Shown: positions 7,871-16,056 of the stretch, one piece after another
Layout of the letters: each line of letters opens with the position of its first letter
Position numbering within the stretch: position 1 is the first letter of the stretch
Assembly (NCBI GenBank): GCA_040007095.1
Contig: JBDTVS010000190.1
Location: 61,327 to 125,326, forward strand
Length of the DNA: 64,000 nucleotides
Direction of reading: 5' to 3'
Source: JBDTVS01 sp040007095
Lineage (GTDB): Bacteria; Acidobacteriota; Vicinamibacteria; Vicinamibacterales; CAVVIG01
Program-made: the position numbers and the translations under genes
The notes under the pieces: generated by a model
The model's database searches: none
Told to the model about the DNA's origin: nothing
Seen by the model: only the letters and a program-made list of their open reading frames with translations

Positions 7871-9787
7871 ATGAAGTCTGGGCCTCGCTGGCTGTGGTGG
7901 ATACTGCTTGGCGGCTTGACCGTACTGCCGAGTCTGTTCGCGATTCGGCAGTATCAATGGACCGGCCACCTGTTCTACGCCAACGCGTTCGACGAGCCGA
8001 CCTATCTCTCGTACGATGGCGCCAGGGTCACGGCGTCGTCAACGCACCTCGCCGAGCACCTGGTCGTGATCCTCCATCGTCTTGGACTGTCCGGGGGGGG
8101 CATCAACCTCTTGCTCGACATCGTATGTCCGATGGTCGTCGTGGTGTTTCTCCGACGTCTGGCGGTGGTCCTGGGTTTCTCGATGCTCGAGGCGACGGTC
8201 TACCCGTTTGCGGTGATCGCCATTCCCTTGCTGTTCGGCTATACGAATCCGTATTACGCGACGTTGTACAACGCCAACTACAACTCGTCCGGATTGTCGT
8301 GGGTCACATTGCCGCAGGCGTACTATCCGCCTTTCCTGCGCACTCCTGAGCCCCAACTATCGCTGTGCGCGCTGGCGATTGCCACCTGGATCGGCGTCCG
8401 GCGCCGATCGTTCGTCGTGCCGTTTGCGGTGTCACCATTCGTCTACGCGTTTGTCGGGGTGCCCTACGCGTTCATCGTTCTGGCGCTGTTTCTCCACCAT
8501 CGCGGCGCGGTCATCGCGCGAAATCCGGCGGTTAGGGGAGCGATCTCGATTGCGCTGAGTTATCTCGCCATCGCCGTCGTGCTGCGCATCGCGCATTCGG
8601 TCCTGGTTGCCGGTACGCAGATGGCCGATTACCTTCCCTCCACGCACCTGCCGCTCGTGTCCGGTACCGGCGTCGCGGGATTGCTTGTGTTCGCCATCGT
8701 GCGCACGAAATTGGCGCCATCGCATCGTATGCCAGCGCTCGTTCTGGCTGTTGCGCCGCTCGCCGTCGTCAATACGCAACTGGTGGCGGGATTTTTCGAG
8801 CAGCCGAACAACCTCGAGCAGAACTTCGGCGTGGTGGCCCTGGCGATCGTTTGCGTGCTCGCCTTGCGAACCCTGGGACGAGGCCGTTTCCAGTTACTGG
8901 CGTCTGCCGCGGTCTGCTGCGCTCTGCTGGCTGCCTACTCGTCCCATGTCTTCGCGGTGAACGCCTCGGTGTGGCAACGAGAGCGTCTGTCGGATTCTTT
9001 GCTCGACGCCCTCCGACACCAGCCGGAGTCGCTGGTTATCGGCGACCCCGATCTGGCCGATCTCTTTTCTCTCGTAGCACCGGGCGTTCACTTTTCGGCG
9101 TTGGCCCGGTCCCAGGCCCTTCCAGAAGCCGGGTCCGGCCGGACCTCGACCGCGCAGCGGTTCGAGAACTATCAGTGTGTGAAGCGACTTCTGCGCGCGA
9201 TCCAGCCGCCGGTGGTCAATCCCGACGTCTTTGTCGAATTGGACCGCGTATTCCGTTTTCTGAACCAGGATTTTCCGTTGATCCACCTGAATCGACCGCA
9301 TCGGCTCAGGCAGTACTTCGACCCGGCACAGGAACCAGACAACTGCTCGAGTCGCCACCTGGCGATCTTTCCGGCGGTCGCGTTGAGCGATGAACTGGAA
9401 CGCGTCAATCTCCCCGCTGAGGTTCGGACACCTGCGCCGCAGTGGGCCTATGCGGCCCAGATCGCGCTGTCCGGACAGACCTCCCGAAAAGGACGCCCCG
9501 GCGGTCGCATCAACGTTCGGACGACCCTCGCCGTCACCGGCGGCTGCGTCGGTGTTGGCGTGCTGACCCCCGATCAGCGGACGTTTGTCAGTCATACCGA
9601 GATCACTTCGTCTCCGGAGACCACGGTAGCCGATCTCGTATTCGAGGAGACCGACCAACCACACTGGCTCGTCCTGCGCAATTGTTCCGCCGCCGGCGCG
9701 TCGACCGCGCTCGTCGGTCAGGCGCAAATCTTTCGTGTCATCGGAGTGACGGTCAGGCCGTTGACGACGTCGGTCCCCGCGACGTGA
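7871..9787 (+). CDS. Polytopic membrane protein, GT-C-like, with C-terminal beta-domain
   Basis: The 638-residue protein has an N-terminal membrane anchor, a first extracytoplasmic loop containing FDEPTYLSYDG (an Asp-Glu pair where GT-C glycosyltransferases carry their catalytic acid), then a run of hydrophobic helices to about residue 355. The C-terminal 280 residues are soluble. Residues about 515-625 (PQWAYAAQI, CVGVGVLTPDQRTF, WLVLRNCSAAGAS) match the beta-module in the FkbM protein next door and in the glycosyltransferase at 17483. I do not recognise a named family. A periplasmic polyprenyl-phosphate-sugar-dependent glycosyltransferase is the most economical guess. Confidence 0.6.
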   Translation: MKSGPRWLWWILLGGLTVLPSLFAIRQYQWTGHLFYANAFDEPTYLSYDGARVTASSTHLAEHLVVILHRLGLSGGGINLLLDIVCPMVVVVFLRRLAVVLGFSMLEATVYPFAVIAIPLLFGYTNPYYATLYNANYNSSGLSWVTLPQAYYPPFLRTPEPQLSLCALAIATWIGVRRRSFVVPFAVSPFVYAFVGVPYAFIVLALFLHHRGAVIARNPAVRGAISIALSYLAIAVVLRIAHSVLVAGTQMADYLPSTHLPLVSGTGVAGLLVFAIVRTKLAPSHRMPALVLAVAPLAVVNTQLVAGFFEQPNNLEQNFGVVALAIVCVLALRTLGRGRFQLLASAAVCCALLAAYSSHVFAVNASVWQRERLSDSLLDALRHQPESLVIGDPDLADLFSLVAPGVHFSALARSQALPEAGSGRTSTAQRFENYQCVKRLLRAIQPPVVNPDVFVELDRVFRFLNQDFPLIHLNRPHRLRQYFDPAQEPDNCSSRHLAIFPAVALSDELERVNLPAEVRTPAPQWAYAAQIALSGQTSRKGRPGGRINVRTTLAVTGGCVGVGVLTPDQRTFVSHTEITSSPETTVADLVFEETDQPHWLVLRNCSAAGASTALVGQAQIFRVIGVTVRPLTTSVPAT

Positions 9788-9883
9788 TGGCGTGCCGGGA
9801 AGATAGGTGACGAATGGCCCAAACGCCGAGCACCTTCAACCCGAGGTCCCGGTCCGAAGACTGCTTCACAACTATTGCGTCGA

Positions 9884-9916
9884 TTGGTTGTTCCGCATTC
9901 ACCGCGATCGTAGAAT
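9884..9916 (+). promoter_or_regulatory. Possible sigma70-like promoter
   Basis: TTGTTC (9888-9893) and TAGAAT (9911-9916) are separated by 17 bases in a 150-base gap, and the -10-like box ends 21 bases before the ATG at 9938. It is one of the few gaps in this run of genes long enough for an internal promoter. The assignment rests only on similarity to the E. coli consensus, which may not hold in this organism. Confidence 0.3.
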
Positions 9917-9937
9917 CGAACGACTTTGCAGGGGCGA

Positions 9938-10936
9938 ATGCGGGTCGAGCTCAATCGCCTTCCGGAGTTTTTGGGCCGGCCGCTGCTCTGTGTGACGTAT
10001 TCGGATCGGCCGCTCGATCCGGAGCGGTGCGATTTGGAGTTCTTGCGGGCGCGATATGCCAGGCCGGATCGCCTGCCTCCGAGCGCACCATTCGAATCAT
10101 TGCCGCCGTTGTCCCACTACTCGGGGACTGGCGGCGGCATAGCCATCTACGACGTGGGTCGCGACGGCAGGTCATCCCCGGTGCTCGTGTCCGCCTTCCG
10201 GCCCCCGACGTTCAAGGCGCAGCACGCGATCTGGCGGGACGGGCTGGTGTGGGTGCTCGGTGTTGATCGCATCGTGATTTACGACCCGGATCTCCGGTGC
10301 GTCGGCCTGGTGACAGACCCCTGGCTTTCGGGTGCGCACACGATGGCGTCGGACGGAAACGGGTGCTTGCTCCTGTCTTGTTCGGCGAGCGACAGCGTCT
10401 TATGGCTCAATATCGCGTCGCGCCGAATCGTCAACGCTGTCCGGCTGCCGGATCGCGTCTACGGTCACAATTACCACCTGTCGAGAACCGATTCGGTGGT
10501 GGATCACTACATCACCAACGATCTGCAGACCACACACGTCAACTGTGCCTGGCCCTGGCGAAAGGGCGTGTTGACGTCGTCGCTGATACCAGGAGCGCTC
10601 GGGTGGTTCGACGCGACCGGAGACTATCGCGAGTTGCTCAGCGGCATGGTCGGTTGTCACGGAGCACGGGTTCGAGCAGACCGGGAGGAATTGTATTTTT
10701 GCGACAGTTGTACCGGCACCCTGGTGTTCCTGGATGAAGGCGGTCGGATCGTCCGCCGCCTCGACACGGACTCGGATTGGCTCCACGATTCGGTGCAGCT
10801 ATCCGGGGATCTCTTTGCCACCAACCGCTACGACAAAGGCGATGTCGTCCTGTGGGACGTCGCGACCGGGACCAGGCAGACAACGATCGATGTTTCGATG
10901 CATGGACTGCCGCAGTTCTTATCGTTCGGCTCGTAG
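9938..10936 (+). CDS. Beta-propeller-like protein of unknown function
   Basis: The 332-residue protein has no signal peptide or membrane segment, so it looks cytoplasmic. It is made of repeating short beta-strand units such as WRDGLVWVLGVDRIVIYDPDL, HTMASDGNGCLLLSCSASD, HGARVRADREELYFCDSC and GDVVLWDVATGT, spaced like propeller blades. No catalytic motif is recognised. ATG 9938 follows GGGGCG; a TTG 12 bases upstream is an alternative. It sits between a GT-C-like protein and a methyltransferase. A sugar-binding, scaffold or lactonase-like role is possible, but none can be supported. Confidence 0.6.
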   Translation: MRVELNRLPEFLGRPLLCVTYSDRPLDPERCDLEFLRARYARPDRLPPSAPFESLPPLSHYSGTGGGIAIYDVGRDGRSSPVLVSAFRPPTFKAQHAIWRDGLVWVLGVDRIVIYDPDLRCVGLVTDPWLSGAHTMASDGNGCLLLSCSASDSVLWLNIASRRIVNAVRLPDRVYGHNYHLSRTDSVVDHYITNDLQTTHVNCAWPWRKGVLTSSLIPGALGWFDATGDYRELLSGMVGCHGARVRADREELYFCDSCTGTLVFLDEGGRIVRRLDTDSDWLHDSVQLSGDLFATNRYDKGDVVLWDVATGTRQTTIDVSMHGLPQFLSFGS

Positions 10937-11051
10937 GTGCGCGCGAACAGCTGGAGGCGTCCGCTCCACCGTTTTCGCACTCTCATCAGCTGCTCACCGC
11001 GGCCTGTGCCGTTGAATCCTTGGCCTCGAGCCGGATGGTCGATTCTGAACG

Positions 11052-11825
11052 ATGACGATCGACAATCAGACTGTCGCGTTCGAGCAAAGACTTCGCGAGA
11101 AGTGGCGCGAGCTCCCCGCGACGCGGCGCCACCGGATGTTTTCGTCAGACCTGCTCACGATCGCGGATGACGTGCTGCTCGAGTGCTGGGAGCGATCCAG
11201 GGAGGAGACGTGCACGCCGGGCGTGCGGGGATGGTATCAGGAGCTCTACAAAGAGAAGCTCAGTGGAAAAACCGTTGCCGACATCGGTCCGGGCCTCGGC
11301 CTGGACGGCATTTGGTTCGCCCAACATGGCGCTCGCGTCACGTTCGTGGAGATCGTTGAAGACAACCTCGAACTGCTGCGCCGTCTCTGTCGACTGAAGG
11401 GGATCGACGCCGACTTCTATTATGTCGATGACTTCTTCGAGTATCGATTCGAGAGCAGGTTCGACTGTTTCCTGTGCGTGGGGTCGCTGATCAACGCGCC
11501 GTTCGGCTTCACGCAGCGCCAGGTCAGAGCCCTGAGCCCGTTTCTCGAAGTCGGCGGCCGCGTGCTGATGCTGGGTTATCCGAAGGAGCGGTTTGATGCG
11601 TCCGGGGCCGCAGACGGCGCCGCATTCGCAGCCATGACGGATGGCCCGCGAACGCCATGGATTGAGTGGTACGACGAGGAAAAGGCCCGGACCCTGTTTG
11701 GGTCGAGCTTCCAGCTGCAGTGGAGCCGCAATTTTGGCAGCGACGGCACCGAGTTCAACTGGTTCGATTTGACGAAGGTCGGCGACGCCAGTCCGATCTC
11801 GAGCACGTGTGGTGATGCGGTTTGA
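11052..11825 (+). CDS. Class I SAM-dependent methyltransferase
   Basis: The 257-residue cytoplasmic protein has motif I VADIGPGLGLDGIWFAQHG, the acidic ribose-binding VTFVEIVEDN, CFLCVGSLINAPFGF at the motif II position and VGGRVLMLGYP at the post-motif strand. The Pro in GPGLG and the absence of the usual CxxVxEH features suggest a distinct subfamily. ATG 11052 is used; the preceding 115-base gap shows no strong structure. It is one of about ten methyltransferase domains in the locus and probably modifies a sugar; acceptor unknown. Confidence 0.8.
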   Translation: MTIDNQTVAFEQRLREKWRELPATRRHRMFSSDLLTIADDVLLECWERSREETCTPGVRGWYQELYKEKLSGKTVADIGPGLGLDGIWFAQHGARVTFVEIVEDNLELLRRLCRLKGIDADFYYVDDFFEYRFESRFDCFLCVGSLINAPFGFTQRQVRALSPFLEVGGRVLMLGYPKERFDASGAADGAAFAAMTDGPRTPWIEWYDEEKARTLFGSSFQLQWSRNFGSDGTEFNWFDLTKVGDASPISSTCGDAV

Positions 11826-11965
11826 TGGTGTCGCTGGCGGCGTCCGCGCTTGAGCTCGCTGACACTGTGTCGCTTCATGCCTGGTCCTGGCGAGACCGAC
11901 GCGAGTTCGGTCTCGCCGCATTCGTCGATGTCCTTCACAAACTGGTGAATCCCAGGCATGCCTGA
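11825..11965 (+). CDS. Possible 46-residue coupled small ORF
   Basis: The ATG shares its A with the stop of the preceding methyltransferase (TGATG). The predicted peptide has an amphipathic pattern (begins MVSLAASALELAD, contains FGLAAFVDVLHKLV) and no known family. It fills most of the 200-base gap before the next FkbM gene. The same DNA forms three nested inverted repeats (11876-11960), so it may be a structured RNA rather than a gene. A reading frame of this length is easily produced by chance in GC-rich DNA. Confidence 0.3.
   Translation: MVSLAASALELADTVSLHAWSWRDRREFGLAAFVDVLHKLVNPRHA
11876..11960 (+). other. Candidate structured RNA with a three-way-junction-like fold
   Basis: Three perfect pairings nest in the gap before the FkbM gene. 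The outer stem pairs 11876-11884 (CATGCCTGG) with 11952-11960. The first inner stem pairs 11889-11899 (GGCGAGACCGA) with 11907-11917 over a 7-base loop. The second inner stem pairs 11934-11938 (TTCAC) with 11945-11949 over a 6-base loop. No uridine run follows, so it is not a classical terminator. Confidence 0.4.
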
Positions 11966-12027
11966 TCTCGTGCCCGATGTTCCTGCCGCTGACACCCGCA
12001 ACTGGTCCCACTCCAGTGGATTCACTC

Positions 12028-12909
12028 ATGATTGAACCGGCCGTTGTCGTCGATACTGAGATTCTCAAGCGTTTCCGTCCGTGGTCCGGCGTTGTTCCTG
12101 CCGGATTCTTCGCCTATTTCCTCGGTAATCTGACACGGGCGGATTACTGGGCATTCTCAAAGGAAATTCGCGAAATCTACGACCGTGAGCGTCACGAGAA
12201 CTTCTCGACGCCTTCCATCGACGACAACATCTTCGACTGGTTGGTGCTGCTCGAGGCGGTCGCCGAGGCGAAAGACGCGTTTACGATGGCGGCGCTCGGC
12301 GCGGGCTGGGGCCGCTGGCTGGTTGCCGGGGCGTTTGCCGCCAGGCAGTGCGGCATTCCGTCCCGCTTGATTGGCGTCGAAGCGGAACCGACCCACTTCC
12401 ACTGGATGCAGCAGCACTTTGCCGATAACGGCATCGATCCGGCCGATCACCAGTTGATCGAGGCCGCGGCATCCGGCCGAAGTGGGCGCGCGTGGTTTTA
12501 CTTCGGCAAGCCGGATTCATGGTACGGCCAGTCGATCATCAACGATCGCACCTTGGATCAGGCGTCAGGGGCGGAAACGGAATACAACGGCGAGAAGGCT
12601 CGCCTGGTGCGCACCATCGACCTGACCGAATTGTTCGCGAGCCACCGTCGCATTGACTACCTGCACATGGACATTCAAGGCGCGGAACTGGATGTGCTGT
12701 CGAGCGCTCCCGAAGTGCTGACCGACAAAGTCAGGCGTGTGCTGGTCGGGACGCACTCGACCGAGATCGAGGCAGGGCTCAGGCGACTGTTTGCGGACAT
12801 CGGCTGGCGCGCGCAGTACGATTTTCCACTGAATGCACAACTGCGGGTCGCCGATGCGGTCGTTACCCTCGGCGACGGCGTGCAGGTGTGGATCAACCCC
12901 GGACTCTGA
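12028..12909 (+). CDS. FkbM family methyltransferase
   Basis: The 293-residue protein has an N-terminal helical segment (FRPWSGVVPAGFFAYFLGNL) and an FkbM core: TMAALGAGWGRWLVAGAFAA at the SAM loop, LIGVEAEPTHFHWMQQHF at the acidic strand, the insertion SWYGQSIINDR, and YLHMDIQGAELDVLSSAPEV with the conserved DIQGAE motif. ATG 12028 is preferred because AGTGGA lies 7 bases upstream; an in-frame ATG at 11977 would add 17 residues. A 60-residue ORF follows closely. The likely role is sugar O-methylation. Confidence 0.85.
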   Translation: MIEPAVVVDTEILKRFRPWSGVVPAGFFAYFLGNLTRADYWAFSKEIREIYDRERHENFSTPSIDDNIFDWLVLLEAVAEAKDAFTMAALGAGWGRWLVAGAFAARQCGIPSRLIGVEAEPTHFHWMQQHFADNGIDPADHQLIEAAASGRSGRAWFYFGKPDSWYGQSIINDRTLDQASGAETEYNGEKARLVRTIDLTELFASHRRIDYLHMDIQGAELDVLSSAPEVLTDKVRRVLVGTHSTEIEAGLRRLFADIGWRAQYDFPLNAQLRVADAVVTLGDGVQVWINPGL

Positions 12910-12926
12910 GTCCCCTGAGGTTCCGA

Positions 12927-13109
12927 ATGGACAACGTCAGCCGCTGCCCTGAAGTACCGTTGCGGGTGGTCAACGACGAGCTCGTCCTGAGCGAACCGTT
13001 CACGTTGTTCGATGTCGGGGGCTCGGACTCGATCCCGCGCGGCGTTGACGAAGCGGCTGAGCTGACGCACCTGGTCGAGCGGTTTGCGCCGCGGAGGCGT
13101 CACCCTTGA
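12927..13109 (+). CDS. Small coupled ORF, 60 residues, function unknown
   Basis: This begins 17 bases after the FkbM stop and ends overlapping the TTG start of the next membrane protein (TTGA). The peptide contains VPLRVVNDELVLSEPFTLF and VDEAAELTHLVERF, resembling a beta-hairpin plus helix; its acidic-aliphatic composition looks more like a real protein than random frame-shifted sequence. The next gene's GCGGAGGCG ribosome site lies inside it. I do not recognise a family. Coupled on one side and tightly spaced on the other, it is the most credible of the small ORFs in the locus. Confidence 0.45.
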   Translation: MDNVSRCPEVPLRVVNDELVLSEPFTLFDVGGSDSIPRGVDEAAELTHLVERFAPRRRHP

Positions 13110-14848
13110 GCGTCGGTTCGCTTCACTCTCGCGGCACGGCGTTCCTTCTCGTCTGGGCAGTCGAGGTGGCAGCGCTTGCGGTTATTCCGGTCGCCGCCGT
13201 GTTCGGTCTTGGCATCAGCGTCGTGGACCAGTTCGGCTCTGCCGATCCCGCGTACTACACCGGCTACGGACTTTCCTTCGAGCGGATGTGGCACGCCTTC
13301 GGCCTGACCTACTACGCCGCCCGGTTCCCCGTGATCGGCTTGAATGCGTGGTCCCAAACTGTGTCTCCCGGTCTGTCCGGTTACACGATGGTGCGGGTGC
13401 TGGTATTTCTGATGTGCGCCGCGCCACTCTATCTGCTGAGCCGCCGTCTCTATGGGCCGCTCGTGGCGATGGCCGCCTACGCCTTTCTGGTGCTCAATCC
13501 GCTTTTTCCGCGCGTTCTCTGCTGGGACCTGACGACCTTTCTCTCGATTCCCGCTGCCCTGGGGGGGATCGTGCTCTGGTATCTGTCCGCCGGTTCGTGG
13601 AGCCCGATCGTCCTGCTCTCGGGTTTTCTCTTCGGCGTCTCGATCAATTCACACGTCTTCACCGCGACCGCCATCGGTGTCTTTCTGGCTGTTGAAGCGG
13701 CGTTCGCGCTGAGACGACCGGGCGGAATCGAGTGGTTCGCTTGCCGACTGGTGACCGCAGGCGCAGGTGTGCTTGCCTGCGTGGCGCTCGGCCTGCTCTA
13801 TTACTCGTCGCACGTCGGGTACGTCGCGCCTCAACAGCTCTGGAATATCACGCTCGTCGCGCTCCGCATGGGCCAGCAGTATGTGTCGGTGCATTTCTTC
13901 CCGTTCTCTTCGTACTACGCCGTCAACTACGAGATCTACATCCCGGTATTCACGACGCTCCTGGTCGTGGCGCTGAACGGCCGTCGGCTGTTGGAGGACT
14001 CGATCGAGGCGAGGATCAGCGGCTTCGCCGTGGCGTATCTATCGATGTACTTGGTCGCGGTGTTCGGCCTCCACATGAACATCGTGCAGTACTTTTGGTA
14101 CTTCGGGCATCTCACGATTGTTGTCTACTTGTCCGTTCCAGTAATCCTCGGGCGCTTCGCCGAACGCGCGGGCACCTCCGTGGCGTTGGTGTTCGTGGCC
14201 GGGCTGCTCGGTGTTGCGGTGCTGGTCGCGCAGGATTTCAACGCGGCACGGCGCATGTCGATTGCCGCATCCGGCAGCGCCCCGACGGTGATGGCCGTTT
14301 GTGGAGCGATGCTGTTGTGTGTGTTGGCCGTCTTCTGGCGGCGACGGCTCGCGTATCTCGTCGCAGTAGCGGCGATCGCCGTGGTGCTGCAGGTGCCGTT
14401 CTTGTCCGCGACCCATCTCAGCTTGTACGACAGGGTCGCCAATCGTAATGAAAAGCCGTTGTTCGCCGCCATTCAACAATTCCACGCGCTCATGAATCGC
14501 TACGAGAAACCCGGACAGCGGCTCATGTTATGGTACCCGAGCGGGTTCCCGGCGCTGTCGCCGGCTCTCCTTTCGCTCGCCTCGAGCGATCTGCTCTATG
14601 ACCTGCAGGACCCATTTACACCCGCGGCCTTTCCGTTGTTCGGCGCCGCCGAACAGAAGAAGCTGGATGATCCTTCCGTACGATTCCTCTTGCTCATGGG
14701 GGAAGATCCCGCGACTCTCGATGACGGCCTGCGGGCGCTCGACGCGGTGCCGGTGAGCTATTCAATCCTGGGCGAGGAAACGTGGGGATACGACCCCTTG
14801 ATCGTGCACGCCCGGCTGGTGGATCTGCGTCCGTCCACAACGCGATGA
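13106..14848 (+). CDS. Polytopic membrane protein, GT-C-like
   Basis: The 580-residue protein has about ten to twelve hydrophobic segments, beginning with an N-terminal anchor and a first loop containing DQFGSADPAYYTGYGLSF, whose acidic residue is placed like the catalytic Asp of GT-C enzymes. After about residue 445 it is soluble (FHALMNRYEKPGQRLMLWYP). TTG 13106 has GGAGG about 9 bases upstream. It resembles the other large membrane proteins of the locus in layout rather than in recognisable motifs. Periplasmic glycosyl transfer is inferred; family not identified. Confidence 0.55.
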   Translation: MSVGSLHSRGTAFLLVWAVEVAALAVIPVAAVFGLGISVVDQFGSADPAYYTGYGLSFERMWHAFGLTYYAARFPVIGLNAWSQTVSPGLSGYTMVRVLVFLMCAAPLYLLSRRLYGPLVAMAAYAFLVLNPLFPRVLCWDLTTFLSIPAALGGIVLWYLSAGSWSPIVLLSGFLFGVSINSHVFTATAIGVFLAVEAAFALRRPGGIEWFACRLVTAGAGVLACVALGLLYYSSHVGYVAPQQLWNITLVALRMGQQYVSVHFFPFSSYYAVNYEIYIPVFTTLLVVALNGRRLLEDSIEARISGFAVAYLSMYLVAVFGLHMNIVQYFWYFGHLTIVVYLSVPVILGRFAERAGTSVALVFVAGLLGVAVLVAQDFNAARRMSIAASGSAPTVMAVCGAMLLCVLAVFWRRRLAYLVAVAAIAVVLQVPFLSATHLSLYDRVANRNEKPLFAAIQQFHALMNRYEKPGQRLMLWYPSGFPALSPALLSLASSDLLYDLQDPFTPAAFPLFGAAEQKKLDDPSVRFLLLMGEDPATLDDGLRALDAVPVSYSILGEETWGYDPLIVHARLVDLRPSTTR

Positions 14849-15003
14849 CCGGTCGAGCCCCGAGCGCTGTTGCCGACGGTGCGCGTTCCGAGGTCATGTG
14901 CGAGAGCGCCGATGTTCTCGAGATATTATCGGTTCGACTACCGATGATTTCCACCGCGGTAATCGGCGCCAGGCCGGTGCGCGCCGGCAGCGCCCAAGGA
15001 TGA
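14845..15003 (+). CDS. Possible 52-residue coupled small ORF
   Basis: The ATG overlaps the stop of the preceding membrane protein (ATGA). The peptide ends about 15 bases before an inverted repeat that precedes the GT2 gene at 15109. No family is recognised and the composition (MTGRAPSAVADGARSEV at the start) is not distinctive. A short reading frame followed by a hairpin and then a gene is the layout of an attenuator, but chance is equally likely. Confidence 0.2.
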   Translation: MTGRAPSAVADGARSEVMCESADVLEILSVRLPMISTAVIGARPVRAGSAQG

Positions 15004-15017
15004 CGCTGCCTCGAGGC

Positions 15018-15075
15018 GGCCACGACGGTCGAGAACGCGAACGGTGATCGCGTTGTCGGCCAGGCCGTCGTGGCC
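15018..15075 (+). repeat. Long inverted repeat upstream of GT2 gene
   Basis: GGCCACGACGG (15018-15028) pairs perfectly with 15065-15075, and inside it AACGCGA (15034-15040) pairs perfectly with 15048-15054 over a 7-base loop. It lies 33 bases before the start codon at 15109, within the roughly 260-base gap 14849-15108. There is no uridine run. It could be a leader structure or an operator. Confidence 0.45.
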
Positions 15076-15108
15076 CCGAGGGTGTCAGTGCGTCGAGGCG
15101 TCGAGCCT

Positions 15109-16035
15109 ATGATCCAATACTCGGTCGTCCTGCCGATCTACAACGAAGAGTCGTGCTTGTTGGAGGTTGTCGGGCGCGTCGCCGGCGCGATGGATTCCCT
15201 GCAGGCTCCCTACGAGATCATTTGTGTCGATGACTGCAGCCGAGATGCCACATGGTCGATCATCGAGGCGCTTCACGCGGACAATCCACGCGTCAAGGGG
15301 CTGCGTTTCTTCAGAAATTTCGGTCACCAGATCGCCGTCTTCGCCGGGATCAGCCATAGCAGTGGAAACTATATTGCCGTGATCGACGCGGACGGCCAGG
15401 ATCCGCCGGAGTTGCTGCCTCCGATGTTTCGGAAGTGCGGAGAAGGCTACGATGTCGTCTACGCGGTCCGCCGCAAAAGGAAGGAGCACCTGTTCAAGCG
15501 GATGGGCTATGCGCTCTTTTATCGCCTGTTCAAGCTCATGGTGCCCTTCGAGGTGCCACTCGACTCGGGGGATTTCTCGGTGTTCTCCCGGCCGGTGGCG
15601 AACTTCATTTCCTCCAGGACGGAGAAGCGACCCTTTATTCGCGGTTTGCGCAGCTGGCATGGCGGGAAACAGATTGCCTTCGACTACGAGCGACAAAAAC
15701 GGACGTCGGGTCAGACGAAATACACTGTCCTCGCGCTGATCACGCTTGCGCTGAACGCGTCCGTCTCGTTTTCCAAGCTGCCGTTGCGGATCATTTCGGT
15801 CGCGGGCATGATTATCGCGCCGATTGCGTTTCTGGCCGGGATCAGCATCGTGGTCCTGAAACTGTCCATCGGCGTCAATCTCTCCGGGTGGACGTCGATC
15901 GCCACCCTGATCATCTTCTTTGGCGGCATCCACCTCTTTGTGCTGGGGATCATCGGCGAATATGTCGGCGACATCTTCGACGAAGTCAAGAACCGTCCGG
16001 TGTTTCTCACCGAGCAGAAACTCGGATTGGATTAG
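15109..16035 (+). CDS. GT2 polyprenyl-phosphate glycosyltransferase (DPM1/ArnC-like) with two C-terminal membrane segments
   Basis: The 308-residue protein has an N-terminal GT-A fold: SVVLPIYNEES, ICVDDCSRDAT, FFRNFGHQIAVFAGI and the DxD-type metal site VIDADGQDPPEL. Residues about 225-300 form two transmembrane helices ending IIGEYVGDIFDEVKNRP, the layout of GT2 enzymes that load a sugar onto undecaprenyl phosphate on the cytoplasmic face. Such lipid-linked sugars feed GT-C transferases, several of which are encoded here. ATG 15109 follows GAGG; the in-frame codon at 15070 lies upstream of the conserved start. Confidence 0.88.
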   Translation: MIQYSVVLPIYNEESCLLEVVGRVAGAMDSLQAPYEIICVDDCSRDATWSIIEALHADNPRVKGLRFFRNFGHQIAVFAGISHSSGNYIAVIDADGQDPPELLPPMFRKCGEGYDVVYAVRRKRKEHLFKRMGYALFYRLFKLMVPFEVPLDSGDFSVFSRPVANFISSRTEKRPFIRGLRSWHGGKQIAFDYERQKRTSGQTKYTVLALITLALNASVSFSKLPLRIISVAGMIIAPIAFLAGISIVVLKLSIGVNLSGWTSIATLIIFFGGIHLFVLGIIGEYVGDIFDEVKNRPVFLTEQKLGLD

Positions 16036-16056
16036 TTAGAGATACACAGACCAACC

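Noticed and set aside
9807..9995. 62-residue frame in the gap before the propeller gene
   Set aside because: It runs into the coding start of 9938 in another frame and is not coupled to anything.
14921..14945. TATTAT box and short ATCGGT/ACCGAT hairpin as a promoter
   Set aside because: No -35-like box at proper distance, and the hairpin is only 6 bases.
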